A DNA stretch of 64,000 bases, taken from positions 53,508,707 to 53,572,706 of the forward strand of contig CM060174.1 in the NCBI GenBank assembly GCA_030549775.1, written 5' to 3'. Position 1 is the first letter of the stretch. Every line of letters begins with the position of its first letter. A model generated the notes under the pieces. That model was not told the DNA's origin. It was given only the letters and a program-made list of their open reading frames with translations, and made no database searches. The translations under genes and the position numbers were made by a program. Below, one piece after another: positions 46,800 through 58,850 of the stretch. The DNA comes from Tamarix chinensis. Taxonomy: Eukaryota > Streptophyta > Magnoliopsida > Caryophyllales > Tamaricaceae.

Positions 46800-47942
46800 C
46801 GAAGAGCAAATTAAGTTGTTAAGTTAGCTCTAGTTGAAGTATTAGGATTTGAGGATATGTTTGAATGTCCACTAACTTCATTGATCCTATTATTCTTTAC
46901 TTGGTTGGAAGGTGCAACGTCTAGTGTAATTCCATAAATTGCCAACCACTTTGGCTCAAACCTCAAAATTTTCCTAATGCGTATCTATGTCAATTTACCT
47001 CTTCTTTAAGTTCTCAACTCATAAAATTCATGTATGCAAGTACTGACCTCTTATTGAAATTCCCTAATTTCTTTATTTCTTGTTGGTTGGTTGTAGTAAC
47101 CACTAAATCATTACAATTACATGAAGCCTTAGTGAAGTAGTTTCTTATATTGTTCAAGGCCATGTACATGAAATCATCATGATATGTATTATAATATTCA
47201 GTGACCTTGCTTCATAAAGTGTTGTAAATGTTATTCACCAAATTAAGAAATGCATATATTAATATTTGAGTTTCATCATGAAACCAAGTAAAGTTTGAAG
47301 CCCCCTTTCTCACCGTCATCACCATCCTCACCTTGATGACTAGGGTTAGCACCACGATCACCCACACGATGACCATAACCACCACCGCCACTATTACCAC
47401 CTTTATTGTCATCAACATCATCATTGTCATTCTTTATAAAGTTTGGTTGAGTATGAGAAGGATATATTTATGTCGGCATATGTAATATTATCTCAGAACC
47501 AAGGATTATAGAATGTTGATCCATAGTTTGTTCATTTGAAGAACAACCTATGAATCCTCCCAAATTAAGAATTTTTGTTTCAGAGGATGGAAACCTTAGA
47601 TTAATCGATCAATCATGGGTTTAGGAGGATGAAAACATAAGTTGTTGTTGAGGAAATTATTTTGTGTTGGGTTGGATTGTAAGCCAAACTATGGCCAATA
47701 CTTAGGTTATTGTTGGGGAAAGTATGGAGGTAATAAAAGTTGGTAACCTTGTTTTTGGGAATTTAACTACATGGATGCATAAAATGGATACATAGAAGTC
47801 CAAATTTGGGGAATTGATGAATTAGGAGTAGTTTGACTAATTTGAGAACTACCCAACCTTCGATATAAGATGACACTCTAGAATTTTAAAATTGGTTGAT
47901 TTGTTGCAGATAAACTTAGGGTCTAGGATTTGTTGACGCCAT
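46800..47942 (-). pseudogene. PIF/Harbinger ORF1 (Myb/SANT-like) remnant
   Basis: A possible start, MASTNPRP, lies at 47942 and is followed by a stop. Later pieces are KVTEYYNTYHDDFMYMALNN, ILRFEPKWLAIYGITL and NEVSGHSNISSNPNTS. The second resembles the FxxxxxWxxLxxxPKW end of the Myb/SANT-like ORF1 that accompanies plant PIF transposases. An Asp/Gly-rich stretch (DDDDKGGNSGGGYGH) lies between. It sits upstream of, and in the same orientation as, the transposase, as expected for the two-gene element. Confidence 0.6.
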
Positions 47943-48326
47943 TTTAAAAGCACTAACAATAATTTAGTAGTTAGTAATAATAATAAATAATACTAAAATA
48001 GGAACAGCAACAACAATAGGAAATTTATAGTAGTAAGGATAAATTAATAAACAACAATAGCAACGATAATAACAATATCAATATTAATAATTAATAATAA
48101 ATCAACAAGCAATAATAACAATATTATTATTATCATTAACAATAATAATAGAAATAATAATAAAAACATCAATAATTAATAATCTTATTGGTAATAGTAG
48201 TAGTAATAAAAATAGTAATATTAGTTATTGTATCGGTAAACATTAATAATAATAAGTATAATATATATAATATAAGAATTGTAGCATTAATAAATTATAA
48301 TAGATAATACGTCATCATCGTCGTCG

Positions 48327-48369
<43 letters not shown>

Positions 48370-48839
48370 AGAGTATTATTATCACTTTTAATAGGAGGAA
48401 GAAGAGATATAAAGAGAGAGAGAGACGGGACAATAATGGTAGTATAAGAGAGAAAGAAAAGTTTGAAAAAAAATCTTGGGATATTTAAATAAGACAAAAT
48501 CAAGTTCTATTTATAGAGGAAAATATGAATTTTTTAGGAAAAAAATTATAGCTAAAACTACATTTTCTCTACCATAATTCAAAATCCTACTTTTACACTC
48601 ATTGACTAACGCGTGTCATATGCAAGCCAACCAACTCCATCATGACCCCTTCCCTTTCTTTTCTCCTTTGTGTGATCAATTCTCTTTCCCTTTTTTTTCC
48701 TTTGCTAGAAATGCTTGTCCATTTTGCCCTTCTTTTTTCTTTCCTTTATTTTTGTGTTTGTCTTTCACTTTTTGAGGATTGTTATAGAGCCTCGAATAAA
48801 ATTTTTTACCTCTTTGTTTCTCTTGTCCTCAAAGGATGG
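47943..48839 (+). repeat. AAT/AAC-rich region and (ATT)n microsatellite
   Basis: Degenerate AAT/AAC triplet tracts run from 47960 to 48300; (GTC)n then (ATT)n occupy 48307-48368. The rest is AT-rich, with a TTTCC-rich stretch at 48640-48750. No gene. Confidence 0.7.
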
Positions 48840-50184
48840 TGTAATACCCCGAATTTTATCAAATATTAATCTCAAGTAATTAATCTATTAACCTAGTTCT
48901 AATATCAAAACAAAATTATATTTTTACCTCACCCTAATTCCTTAATCCTAAACCTTACCCAAATCCTAATTTTTATTCTGGGTCATTAATATTTTTAACC
49001 TAAACCTAAAATTGGATGGTTGATAATTATTTTATCCTAATGGCCTAATCTAAATTATTTTAACAGAATTTTAATTCTAATGCCAAACTTAATTTCTTTC
49101 CTCCTTTTTCCTTTTTATCTCTCTCCTTTTCTTTTCCTTTTTCATTCTCTCCGGTTCGATTTCTTTTTTCCTTATTCTCCCTCTTCTTGTGTGAATCACT
49201 TATCCCGACCAATTCCACTCTACCATGCTTCCAACCTATTCTACCCTTATCATCACCCAACAACTCCCAACTTAAACCACCTCCTTTCCTCCCTCCATTT
49301 TCTACCAAAGAGTAGCAGCAAGTGATACCCTATTTTTTTCTTCCCTTCCTCTTTCTCTTTATCACCACAAATGCCACCACCGTAACCTTTCCCTCACCTT
49401 AGACCTCTAAGCCCTTTCTTCCCCATTGTATACCAATCATACCATAGTTCCCCTATCCCTAGCAACAACACTTAATTCAATTGATATCCCTTACTTTATC
49501 ACTTGCTATCATTCCCCCTCCCTCTATTGTGCAAAGTTCCATCCATACACCTTCGAGACTTGTGATTCACTTTTGCTCCATTCTTTCACTCTCTACTACT
49601 TTAGCCTTTCCTTGGTTATATCCTTAAGTTCTGAATGTGTTTCTTCATTATTTCTTAGATTATTTTCTGAAGTCTTTGGAGGAGGCAGGATAGATTATGT
49701 GTGCTTAGAAATTAGAATCATTTTCGGTAAGGATACAAGTCCTAGTTTAGGATTTTTGTGATAAATGCTATGAATGATTGTGTGTATTATAATTTTGCAA
49801 GTATTATTTTTTTAAAATTCATGTTTTTAATGTTATGATATGATAATGTGGATCATATGATGAAAAGTGTGTGAGGATGAGAAAGCATGTGCCTATATGA
49901 TATTGTTGCGATATTTTTTATGTTATGAGCCATAAGTGAATTAGCATGGTATATGGTATGGTAATATGGGTTTGATAAATTATGATAAGTGGTAAATGAG
50001 TATAATTAATATTTATGGTGATGTAATAAATTGAGGATTGAAAAATAATGATATAGGACATAGAGGATTTTTATAAAATAAGAATGTTAGGCTATTATTA
50101 AGGGTATTTTGGCTGATATAAATTAAATATAAAAGTTATGGTATTTTAATTTTTTAAATGGTTTAAAATATGCTAATAATATCA

Positions 50185-50822
50185 TGTGAAATTTTTGGAG
50201 TAATTATGAATGGTCTAAGTCCAAATAAAATGAGAAAATGTCTTACATCGAGAATAACAACCCTAAAAGTGAGGTTAATATTGTATGTGTAAAATATTGG
50301 AGTTTGTGAGTTTTAACTGGATATTTGAGTACAAAATAACATTATGTTGGTTTGTGCAGGTGTTGAAGAGGTTTAGTGTACAATAGTGGTTTGTGTGAGA
50401 AATATGGGGGTCCCATGTTAATAAACACGAACCTTATTTCTCTATGGAATCCTTAATGTGTTTTGGGCAAAAGTTGGGATTAAGAAAATAAACATAGGGA
50501 TCTTGTGTTTTTTCTATATTTTCAAAATGCATTATTTTGCCTCGTAGGATTTTTTTTCTTCTATAAAATAAAACATGTTGAAACCCTAGCCATCAAGAGT
50601 CTTACATCCTAACTTTTTTCTTTTTCTCTCTTCAAAGAGAGTTGTAGATTTGTGTAATTGATTGATTGATTTGTTTAATCATCTTATAATTACACAAGAG
50701 CCAAAACAAATTTCTCTACTTTTTCCTCAATTATTCTATTTTGTGATTAAATCCTCAATTTTTCATAGTATTGTTAATTCTCGTTTTTGGTTTGGATCAT
50801 TTCAATCCATGCTAATTCTACA
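50185..50822 (+). repeat. copia 5' LTR
   Basis: From TGTGAAATTTTTGG (left edge inferred) to TTCTACA. It contains a TATA-type sequence, TTCTATAAAATAAAAC, near 50560. Confidence 0.75.
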
Positions 50823-50827
50823 ACAAT

Positions 50828-50840
50828 TTAGTATCAGAGC
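50828..50840 (+). promoter_or_regulatory. copia primer-binding site (Met-tRNA)
   Basis: TTAGTATCAGAGC, one transition away from TTGGTATCAGAGC, placed six bases after the 5' LTR. Confidence 0.85.
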
Positions 50841-51303
50841 TAGGTTTGGAACCTAGGCGAGTATCCTCGAAATCTTGAATAGAATTTGTTTAATACTGTA
50901 TTAGAAAGGTAGAGTTGTCCTAAATAAAGAAAGGAACTCTCAAGTTAAGGTGATAATCTAGTACTTCATGTAAAGCGTGCCATCTACCAATGCAATGAAG
51001 AAGAGTAGTTGTCTCAATGGAGCATTGTCTTTCTGGTGAGAGAAGGTTGTGTGTTACTTTGTTTGAGGGAAGGATTTTTGGGTGTGAACAAAGTCCCAAA
51101 TTGATACATAAGAGGGAATTAGATAAATATATCAGTCTAGTGGGCTACTCCTCCTATTACCAATTGATTTTAGGATGGAACCTTAATTGAGCTTATATAT
51201 GGATATAATCTTGGTTTCTTTCTAACTAGGCTTTACCTCAGCCCAATTTTATTCCCAACAATTGGTATTTGAGATGCATTGTTGAAGAGATCTAGTCATC
51301 GGG

Positions 51304-51734
51304 ATGGGTAAAAGTTTTGATATTGAGAAGTTTAATCAATCCGTTAATTTTTTTGTTATGGAAATTGAAGATGTGGATTATTCTAATTCAGAGTGGATTG
51401 GAAAAAGCTTTATTTGGTCATTTGAACAAGCCAAAGTCAATGACAGATGAGAGATTTGAAAAAGTAAATCTGAGGGCCCTCTTTATTATACAACTGTACT
51501 TGTCTAACAAGGCGTTATGGGAGGTGGAAAAAGAAGTAACACCGAGTCCCTTATGGTTGAAGCTTGAGTCTTTGTATATGACAAAGTTAATAGAAAATTA
51601 GATACTTTTGCATATTCGGCTTCATGACATGAAATTAGGTGAATGTCAATATTTGAAAAGTCATGTGGATGAATTTGACTATATTGCTATAGATTTGCAT
51701 AATATAGATGTTAAATAAGGTGATGAACATTTGT
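51304..51734 (+). pseudogene. copia gag (N-terminal part)
   Basis: MGKSFDIEKFNQSVNF opens the frame, then KALFGHLNKPKSMTDERFEK, VNLRALFIIQLYLSNKALWE and LWLKLESLYMTK, the standard UBN2-type gag of plant copia elements. It continues with DEFDYIAIDLHNIDVK until the LINE insertion near 51735, and resumes after it with LAIMLLCSMPVSFKHF at about 52405. Frameshifts break it. Confidence 0.9.
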
Positions 51735-52404
51735 AAAAACAAAATTTATAAATAAACAGCCCGAAGGCTAAAGAAAATACAACCAACTCAGTTCATGGCC
51801 ATATTGCCAATACAATGCTACCATCTAACATAGGAATTTCTACGATCCAAGGTCAAATATCTACTATCTATAATGAAACTAATATCTTTCAGCAAGCTGC
51901 TACTAGTGTGTGCTAGATTACAAAAAATTCTTGAATTACGTTCATACCATATTAAAGCAATAAAAGTGACAAAAGAGGCACGTACCATAGCTTTCTTCTC
52001 CTTAGACTGTCTCGTGGTTCTTTCCAAAAATTTAATCTCTTCTTCCCAAGAACGTACAACATCTCAACGATTAAATGACTTTATTATCTTACTCCATATC
52101 CCCGAACTAAAAGAGCATTCCATGAACAAATGCTGTATAGACTCATCTTTATCTTCAGTACAAAGCACACATTTAGTATCATCCAAGAGGCCCAGCTTCT
52201 GCAATCTCACCTTGGTAAGGAATATCTCGTGAATAGTCAACCACATGATAAAATTATGCTTAGGAGCAGCAAGAGAGCACCAGACCAAAGGGTACCACCA
52301 AACCCGCTCCCTCCGATGACGCATCAAATCATAAGCCTCACAAATGCTATAGCCTTCCTCTCTAACCAAAAACTAATTAGACCCATGAAGAAAATAGGGG
52401 GATT
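51735..52404 (-). mobile_element. LINE zf-RVT fragment nested in copia gag
   Basis: On the minus strand, MVREEGYSICEAYDLMRHRR, YPLVWCSLAAPKHNFIMWL and KCVLCTEDKDESIQHLFMEC form the zf-RVT domain, followed by the WYERNSRIF end motif (about 51945). The copia gag reading stops at 51735 and continues at 52405 in register with the known protein order, which fixes the insertion. The flanking ATTTG (51729 and 52403) may be part of a target duplication. Confidence 0.88.
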
Positions 52405-52896
52405 TGGCTATTATGTTGTTATGTTCTATGCCTGTTAGCTTTAAGCATTTTTGTGATATGGTTTTATATGGAAATGATGAGTTAGTCCTTGAGGATGTGA
52501 AATTTTTCATGCTACAACAGAAGTTGATTGGTACTTAGTTGACTAACAATGGTACTTCTAAGGACATACATAGTAAGGGATTGATACCCATGGGAGGACA
52601 GGTGAATGAGGGTTTGGTGAGAAGAAGATGTCGAGATCTGAGTCAAATAGTTGGTCGAAAAATGTGACATGCTATTGTTCTTGTATAAAAGGCCATATTA
52701 AGAGATATTATCCTAATAGGAAATCAACAAATAATACTAATGGTATATCTAATGAGTGTGATGCTGACATAGCTGGGGGTAATGGTGATGGTGATGTACT
52801 AATTACCACAAATGGACTGACTAGATTAGCCAATAGGATAATTTTGGATTCTGGGTGCTCCTACCATACATATTCTAATACAAACTGGTTTTAGAC
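52405..52896 (+). pseudogene. copia gag end, zinc knuckle and protease start
   Basis: CSMPVSFKHF and GNDELVLEDV complete gag. CYCSCIKGHIKRYYPN is a decayed CCHC knuckle (the last Cys replaced by Tyr). IILDSGCSYHTYSNTNWF is the protease active-site region (DSG). Confidence 0.9.
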
Positions 52897-53320
52897 ATAT
52901 GACACTATTCAAGGTGGAGTTGTTGTCTTGGAAAATGGGGCTTCATGTAGAGTTACTAGGTACATTAAAGGTTACTAAAGGGGTTGTGATGGTGATTGTT
53001 GGCAAGCGAGTTAGGACATTATATGAGCTTGTTGGCACAACTATTAAAGGTATAGTAGAGGCAACATTGATAATGTCAAACTCAGATGTTGCTAGCCTTA
53101 ATTTGATGCGACTAAGACAAGAAAGTGTAATTAGTATGATTGGAGGGTCCTTGTGCTGTGACTTGGTTACATCTAGATCTATTACCTTTTGTGAGTCTAA
53201 ATTCCTTCTTGACAAGAAGGTAGAGCAGGAGAGTATGTTGGGTGCTTTAAAGAAGATAGAGATTACTGTTGATCGAGATGGTACAAATTCTCCTTATGAG
53301 GAGGAATCTGGGCAGTAAAT
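52897..53320 (+). pseudogene. copia gag-pre-integrase region
   Basis: The frame 52899-53318 contains LKVTKGVVMVIVGKRVRTLY and ELVGTTIKG, characteristic of the segment before the integrase zinc domain. The expected LWHMRLGHMSE motif is degenerate (LNLMRLRQESVISM), and after it the sequence moves to RT-type remnants, so the integrase core is deleted. Confidence 0.8.
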
Positions 53321-54240
53321 AGAGCAAGTGAGCATTACTTTAGGCATATCTGGTTTTGCACTATATACTGTAAGTAGTATTGGTATGCAAGAGCCAGTGT
53401 TAGATTCAGAGGTTATTTTGGATGCTATTCTACCTTGTGGTATTCTGTGGTATTGCTGAAGAGATGTGGTCTCTTTGGTAGACTTAGACATTAGTATGTG
53501 ATGTTCACTAGTTATTTTTTGTTGTGTGTTAATGTTTTTCTTGTCATGATAAAAGAATTGTCTAAGGAGAACAAGTTGAAGACTTTAGATGTACCCAAAT
53601 CCAAAGCAATTGTGGTGGCTTTATTAGTCGTTGGTTCATACTCTACAGTTGTGAGATGTTTGATGTACAATATGATTAGAACTGATCGCTATATAATTAA
53701 GTTGTGAGCTTGTGAGATGAGTCTCTTGAAAACATCTTAGTTAGGTGCGGTGCAGACTCTAAGGTACTTGGTGCGTATAATATTGGCTTTTATTGAGTAT
53801 ATATTGTCGACTATTATGTTTATAGATCACTCTGATCTTGGTTGTGGTCTTGACGATTAGAGGTACAACAGTTTGCTAATGTTTGACCTTAGAGGTTTTA
53901 AGATTATGTATATGGCTATAATAGAGGCTTTTTAGGAAGTCTTGAGGCTTGGTGGTTTAGTACGAGAGTTAGGATTTGGTCATGGCGCTCTAGTTTTTTT
54001 TGTGGTGATCACCATAGTGCTACCTATTTAGTAATAAATCAGAATTCTTTCCATCATCAAATGAAGCACATAGGCATTGGGTATCACTTTATATGCGGTA
54101 TTGCTATTGCACGCACAATTGTGTTGGAGAAAGTGGGTACTTTGGGTAATCCAGCTGGGATGTCAACGAAGCCACTAATTGTGAGTAATTTTGAGTGTTT
54201 TTTGGACTTTATTAGTGTTCATAGTCCATGAGGTCCTTTG
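53321..54240 (+). pseudogene. copia RT end and RNase H remnant
   Basis: ENKLKTLDVPKSKA and YSTVVRCLMYNMIRTDRYI match the RT C-terminus (canonical Y.S.VGSLMYAM..TRPDI). Downstream, MYMAIIEAF*EVLRLGGLVR and MKHIGIGYHFICGIAIARTI correspond to the RNase H blocks AEYMA..EA.KEA.WL and TKHIDVRYHFIRE. Stops and frameshifts abound. Confidence 0.82.
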
Positions 54241-54271
54241 TTGGGCCATAGTTTTTTTTTTATAAAGGTTT

Positions 54272-54852
54272 TTACATGTAATGTGTTACAAATAGTACAT
54301 CAATGTGGATAATTGTGAGTTTTGAACGGGGATTTGAGCACACCATAGTATTATGCTAGTCCGTGCAGGTGTTGGAGAAGTTTAGTGTAGTATGGAGGTT
54401 TGTGTGAGAAACATATGGGTCTCATGTTTATAAACATGGACTATATTTCTCTGTAGAATCCTTGATGTGTTTTGGAAAAAAGTCGAGAGTAAGGAAGTTA
54501 CTTATTTGCTATACACGAGGGCCTCATGTTTTTGCTATATTTTAGAAACACATTGTTTTGTCCTGTAGGGTTTTTTCTTCTATAAAAGGAGACATATTGA
54601 AACACTAACTATTGAGGGTTATACATCTCAACCTTTTCTTCTCCTCTATAGAATTCTCCATTCAAAGAGAATTGTAGATTTTTGTAATTAATTGATTGAT
54701 CTATTTAATCATCTTGTAATTATACAAGAGCACGAATAATGATATATACTTTTCCCTCAATTATTCTCTTTTATGGTTGAATCCTCAATTGTTCATAATC
54801 TTTTTATTTTTGATTTTTGGTTTGAATATTTTTTATCCATTCTAATTCTATA
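54272..54852 (+). repeat. copia 3' LTR
   Basis: Aligns with the 5' LTR from about TGTGAGTTTTGAACGGG to the end TTCTATA; its first part is diverged or lost. TTCTATAAAAGGAGAC is the promoter-like sequence. Confidence 0.78.
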
Positions 54853-55384
54853 ATATATTTAAACTATGATTTTTAGATATGTTGTTAATATTAACATTTT
54901 AGGAATTTATTTTGAATTTGGTAATTATATAAACCTTATGAAAAAAGTTATAGCAAACTTGTAAAATAAGGGTTACATAAGGGTTGTAAATAGTATCTCA
55001 AAAGACAAGGTTGTCATCGCATTTGTAAGAAAAGGGAGTTAACACTTGATTTTAAAGAATGTTTATAATAATAATATTTTAGGAGGATGTACTAAATAAA
55101 ATACCCCAAAACCCTAATAAGGGAAGTTATATTAAAATAGGAAATTATTAGGGAAATTAATTAAATAAATTATTTTATATAAAATAAGGGGAAGTATTTA
55201 AGGCAAAATTAAGAGGAAAATAATAAATATTTTAATTACGAAAAATTAGGGTGTTTTATTAATTAAAATAAAATTTAGAAGAAATTATCCAAAATATCCT
55301 AATTTAATAGAATAAGGGAATTTAATTATTATTTTACTAACATTTATTATTTTAAATATTCAAAAAAATACCAAAACATTCTAA

Positions 55385-55675
55385 ATGCCCCAGCCCATTT
55401 TTCCTTTTCCCTTCTTTTTCCTTTTTCTTTCCTTTCTCTCCTTTCTCCTTTTCTTTTTTCCCCTTCTTTTCCCAGACTATGCCAACCCCCTCGTAGCCTA
55501 GACTTCCTCCCTCCTTCCCTCGCTCGACCGAAGCCCACACACCCTTCTTTTCTCCACCCGTTGCCCAGCCACCCGATCTACCTTCTTTTTCTTCTTTTCT
55601 TTCCCCTAGACCGGCCAGCCGACCCTTCTTCTTCTTTTTCTTCTTCCTCTTCTTCTTCCCCTACTCCTTTCCCAC
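55385..55675 (+). repeat. Pyrimidine-rich tract
   Basis: Long runs of C and T with CTT repeats, the complement of the purine tract at 19445-19672 in the sister LTR. Open frames here and up to 56460 (Pro/Ser/Thr-rich) have no coding support. Confidence 0.9.
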
Positions 55676-56604
55676 CCCTGCATATTGTAGCATGCACCGC
55701 TCTGTACATCGACAGCCAGCCACTGCACGCTAGCTTGCCACCTTCCCTCTCTTCCCCGTCCTTTCCCTTTCCTTTTCCGACCCCAAACACCCCTCGTACC
55801 TCCTCACACATGCCCTCCTTTCTTTCCTTTTCTTCTACCCCAACTAAACAACCCATATAACTTTGCAGGCCTGTGCTGGCCTGCCACCGCCATCTGATGA
55901 CCTGCCACACTTGCCCCTCTCCTATCCTCTTCCTTATCTATTGTTTCCACCCCCATTTGCCAATAAATACCCCATACCCGACCCTTAATCGAGCTCCCTT
56001 TTCCTACCCAGACTTCTGCCTTCCTTGCACCACCGTCTGTTCAGACACCACTACTACCACCGTCACCAAGCGTCGCCGCCCGAACCACCTAACAATCTAC
56101 TCCCTACATCACCCTCCACTGAAATACACCTCCCACCACCTCTAATTCCTCCTACACAATCTACCACAGCCGTGCCAAGTCGGGTGCTCAAAATTGCCAT
56201 TCTCTTCCATCGTCCCCGTGTGCCGCCATCCCCACCGTAGCCACCAATCCCCCTGCCTCCCAAAAACACCTAGCACAGCCCCCTCTACCTTCCCCTACCT
56301 TCCTTTTCCCCTGCCTCCCTCTCCTTCACCCTCTCTCATTCTCTACCATCTTCGGCCACCATACCAACTGCCGCCTGCGCCACCACCGCCATCCCAACCC
56401 CCTCAACCCAGAGCATCCACCACCACCACAATCACCCTCTCACTCCTCCTCTTCTAGCCTAGAAATCCCCCTTTCCAACTTCCCTTCCTCCTCTACCGTT
56501 GACCCCGTCACCGCCGCCTGGTCACTACCACCCTAGGTTGTGCCCTAGCCTCCCTAACCTTTAAAAACTAATTTATTTAATTATTAATTATTTTATTTGT
56601 ATTA

Positions 56605-56650
56605 ATACCATTATTATTATTATTATTAACTTTGGCATATTACTACTAAT

Positions 56651-56710
<60 letters not shown>

Positions 56711-57190
56711 CAAACCCCTATTATTATTACTATTATTACTAACTTTGGGCATTATTATCACTAGTGCTAATATTAACATGATTATTTGAACCCTATCATT
56801 ATTATTACTAATATTTGAAGTATTATTACCATTATTATTATTATTATTAACATTGGCCCTATTACTACTAATGTTACTATTATTATGATGATTAGATACT
56901 TTATTATTATTAATATTATTCAAAATATTACTAATATTAATATTATTACTATTATTATTTTTATCATTATTGTTATTATAATCTATATCACTAATATTAC
57001 CATTATTACTAGTACTAATATTATTATTGTTAGTATCATTATTACTATCAGTAGTAGTAGTATCATTATTGTCACTATTTTAGTATTACCAATACTACTA
57101 CTACTACTACTACTATTATTATTATTTGGGTTATTACTAGTATTATCACTATTATTGTTGTTGTTGTTGTTGTTATTAATATTAAAGCTA
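56605..57190 (+). repeat. (ATT)n/(ACT)n/(GTT)n microsatellites
   Basis: Dense trinucleotide tracts, the inverted counterpart of 17976-18462. Ile- and Asn-rich open frames are artefacts. Confidence 0.95.
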
Positions 57191-58496
57191 TTATCCTTAG
57201 TAATATAGATATTTCTAATAATATTTTAACATGGACCAATATAACTACTAAGACCTATTTTGACTACTATTAGTATGATTAGCTACCTTAAGAATAATAC
57301 CCTTATTTTTACTTATAAAACTACTACTATTATTATTAACCCTAATTTTAGGCTATGATAAGGGTAGGTAGGAAATAATGATTATTTTGGTAAGAGGGAA
57401 GTTAACTCTTAGTATTTCTCTCTTATAGGTGAATCAAGTCAAAACCCTAAGAAGGTGTAGGAGCATACCCCAAGCCCGATGTCGTTTTAGATAAGGATGT
57501 AGTTAAAGCCGCTTGTGTGTATTATGTGCCTTGTATGCCATGTGTTATGTTATGTAGTGTACCTTATATTATTATAAATGCTCATTTGTAGCAGCGCGGA
57601 GTTAAGGTACGCTTATGTGACTTCCTTATGGCATGTGTAAAATAATGTGTATGCTCTATTTATGGTATTATATGTTATGACCCTCTAGGACATGCATGCT
57701 AGGATGGTTTAATGGTATGGTATGGGGTGAAAGGATGAAAAGGGAAAAAAGGGAAGTGAGTGGACTAAAGGGGAATAAGTATGACCTCCTTATCTCATGA
57801 CCCACGAGGGGACAAATAAAAGGAAAATATGGATAAAATAAGAGAGTGGAGTGAATCTTGCATGGGAAAGTTTAGGGTTTGCATGGGATGGAAGGCGTTT
57901 GCATGAGGATGACCCTTACGTGTGAAAAGTTATCTTGGGGGGTAAGTAAGGTGAAGGAAGAATTGTTTGGGTGATTGGAGTCCTCGGGCAAAAAATAGTC
58001 CGTAGGTTGGTATAAGGGTGTATAGGGAACTAGGCTAGGGTTTGAAGTGGCCAACTAGGATTTCATAGTAACATGTGTAAAATGGGAAGTAGGGTGAAAT
58101 GTTTAGGGTTGATCCTAGGTGAGAGGATGAGTTGTGGATAAAGGAGCATGAGTTGTGTGGGTTAGAGGAAGGATGACCCATATAGACCAAATTAGGGTTT
58201 TCAAGGGAAACCTTAAAGGGCCATCGAGAGTTGTCTTTAAATGGTATAAGGGAGTAGGCCTCGACCCACACACTTAGGAGTTGGGTATTCGTGATTAGTA
58301 AGGAGAAGAGGAAATTGATGTTTGGATGTGTTGGGAGGCATAGGAGTACCAAGATATGAGACAGGTCCTCTCAGGGGAATGGGAGTAGATGGATTGTGTG
58401 AACTAACATGCATGTCTAGGGTAAAAACATATATTGAATAAGACACAATTTAGATACTATTTATATAAAGTAAAAGATTATTAAGCAATGACCAAA

Positions 58497-58850
58497 CTGA
58501 TCTACCGGAATAATAGTGGCCAGGTGCCAGGGTACCCTGGGGATCGATCTACTGGCATACAATAGTGGTTAGGTGCGTATTGCCGTGTAAGTTTTTGATC
58601 CACCTGCTATAATAGTAGGGAATCCCGAGCTCAATAAACCAAACCTTAAGTTATGGTAAGACATGGAAAATACACTATGTACTTACAGTGAAACACCTTG
58701 AGAGTCGAGGCTAGACCGATCCACTGGGATAATAGTAGCCAAGAGCATCTTACCCTAGAGACCAATCCACCGGTATATAATAGTGGTTAGGTGCATTCTG
58801 CCCTGTACGTTTTTGATCCACCGGCTATAATAGTAGGGTTCCCGTACTCG
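58497..58850 (+). repeat. Minisatellite GATCCACCGGnATAATAGTGG (inverted copy)
   Basis: Units near 58497, 58540, 58595, 58728, 58770 and 58815 carry GATCCACCGG followed by TATAATAGTGG and a TTAGGTGC or CAAGAGC extension. They are the reverse complement of the 16.3-kb array. Confidence 0.8.

Larger units (their letters stand above)
50185..54852 (+). mobile_element. Ty1/copia retrotransposon, internally deleted
   Basis: Two LTRs about 0.6 kb long (50185-50822 and about 54272-54852) share TTTAGTGTA, TTCTATAAAA, AGAATTGTAGATTT and TTGATTGATTTGTTTAATCA-like blocks. A primer-binding site lies at 50828, gag at 51300, the zinc knuckle and protease at 52.6-52.9 kb, and fragments of the RT/RNase H end at 53.5-54.2 kb. 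Integrase and most of RT are absent or unrecognisable. A LINE fragment is nested in gag. Confidence 0.88.

Noticed and set aside
55561..56457. Several Pro/Ser/Thr-rich frames up to 110 residues
   Set aside because: C/T-rich part of the inverted solo LTR; frames exist on both strands and lack any domain.
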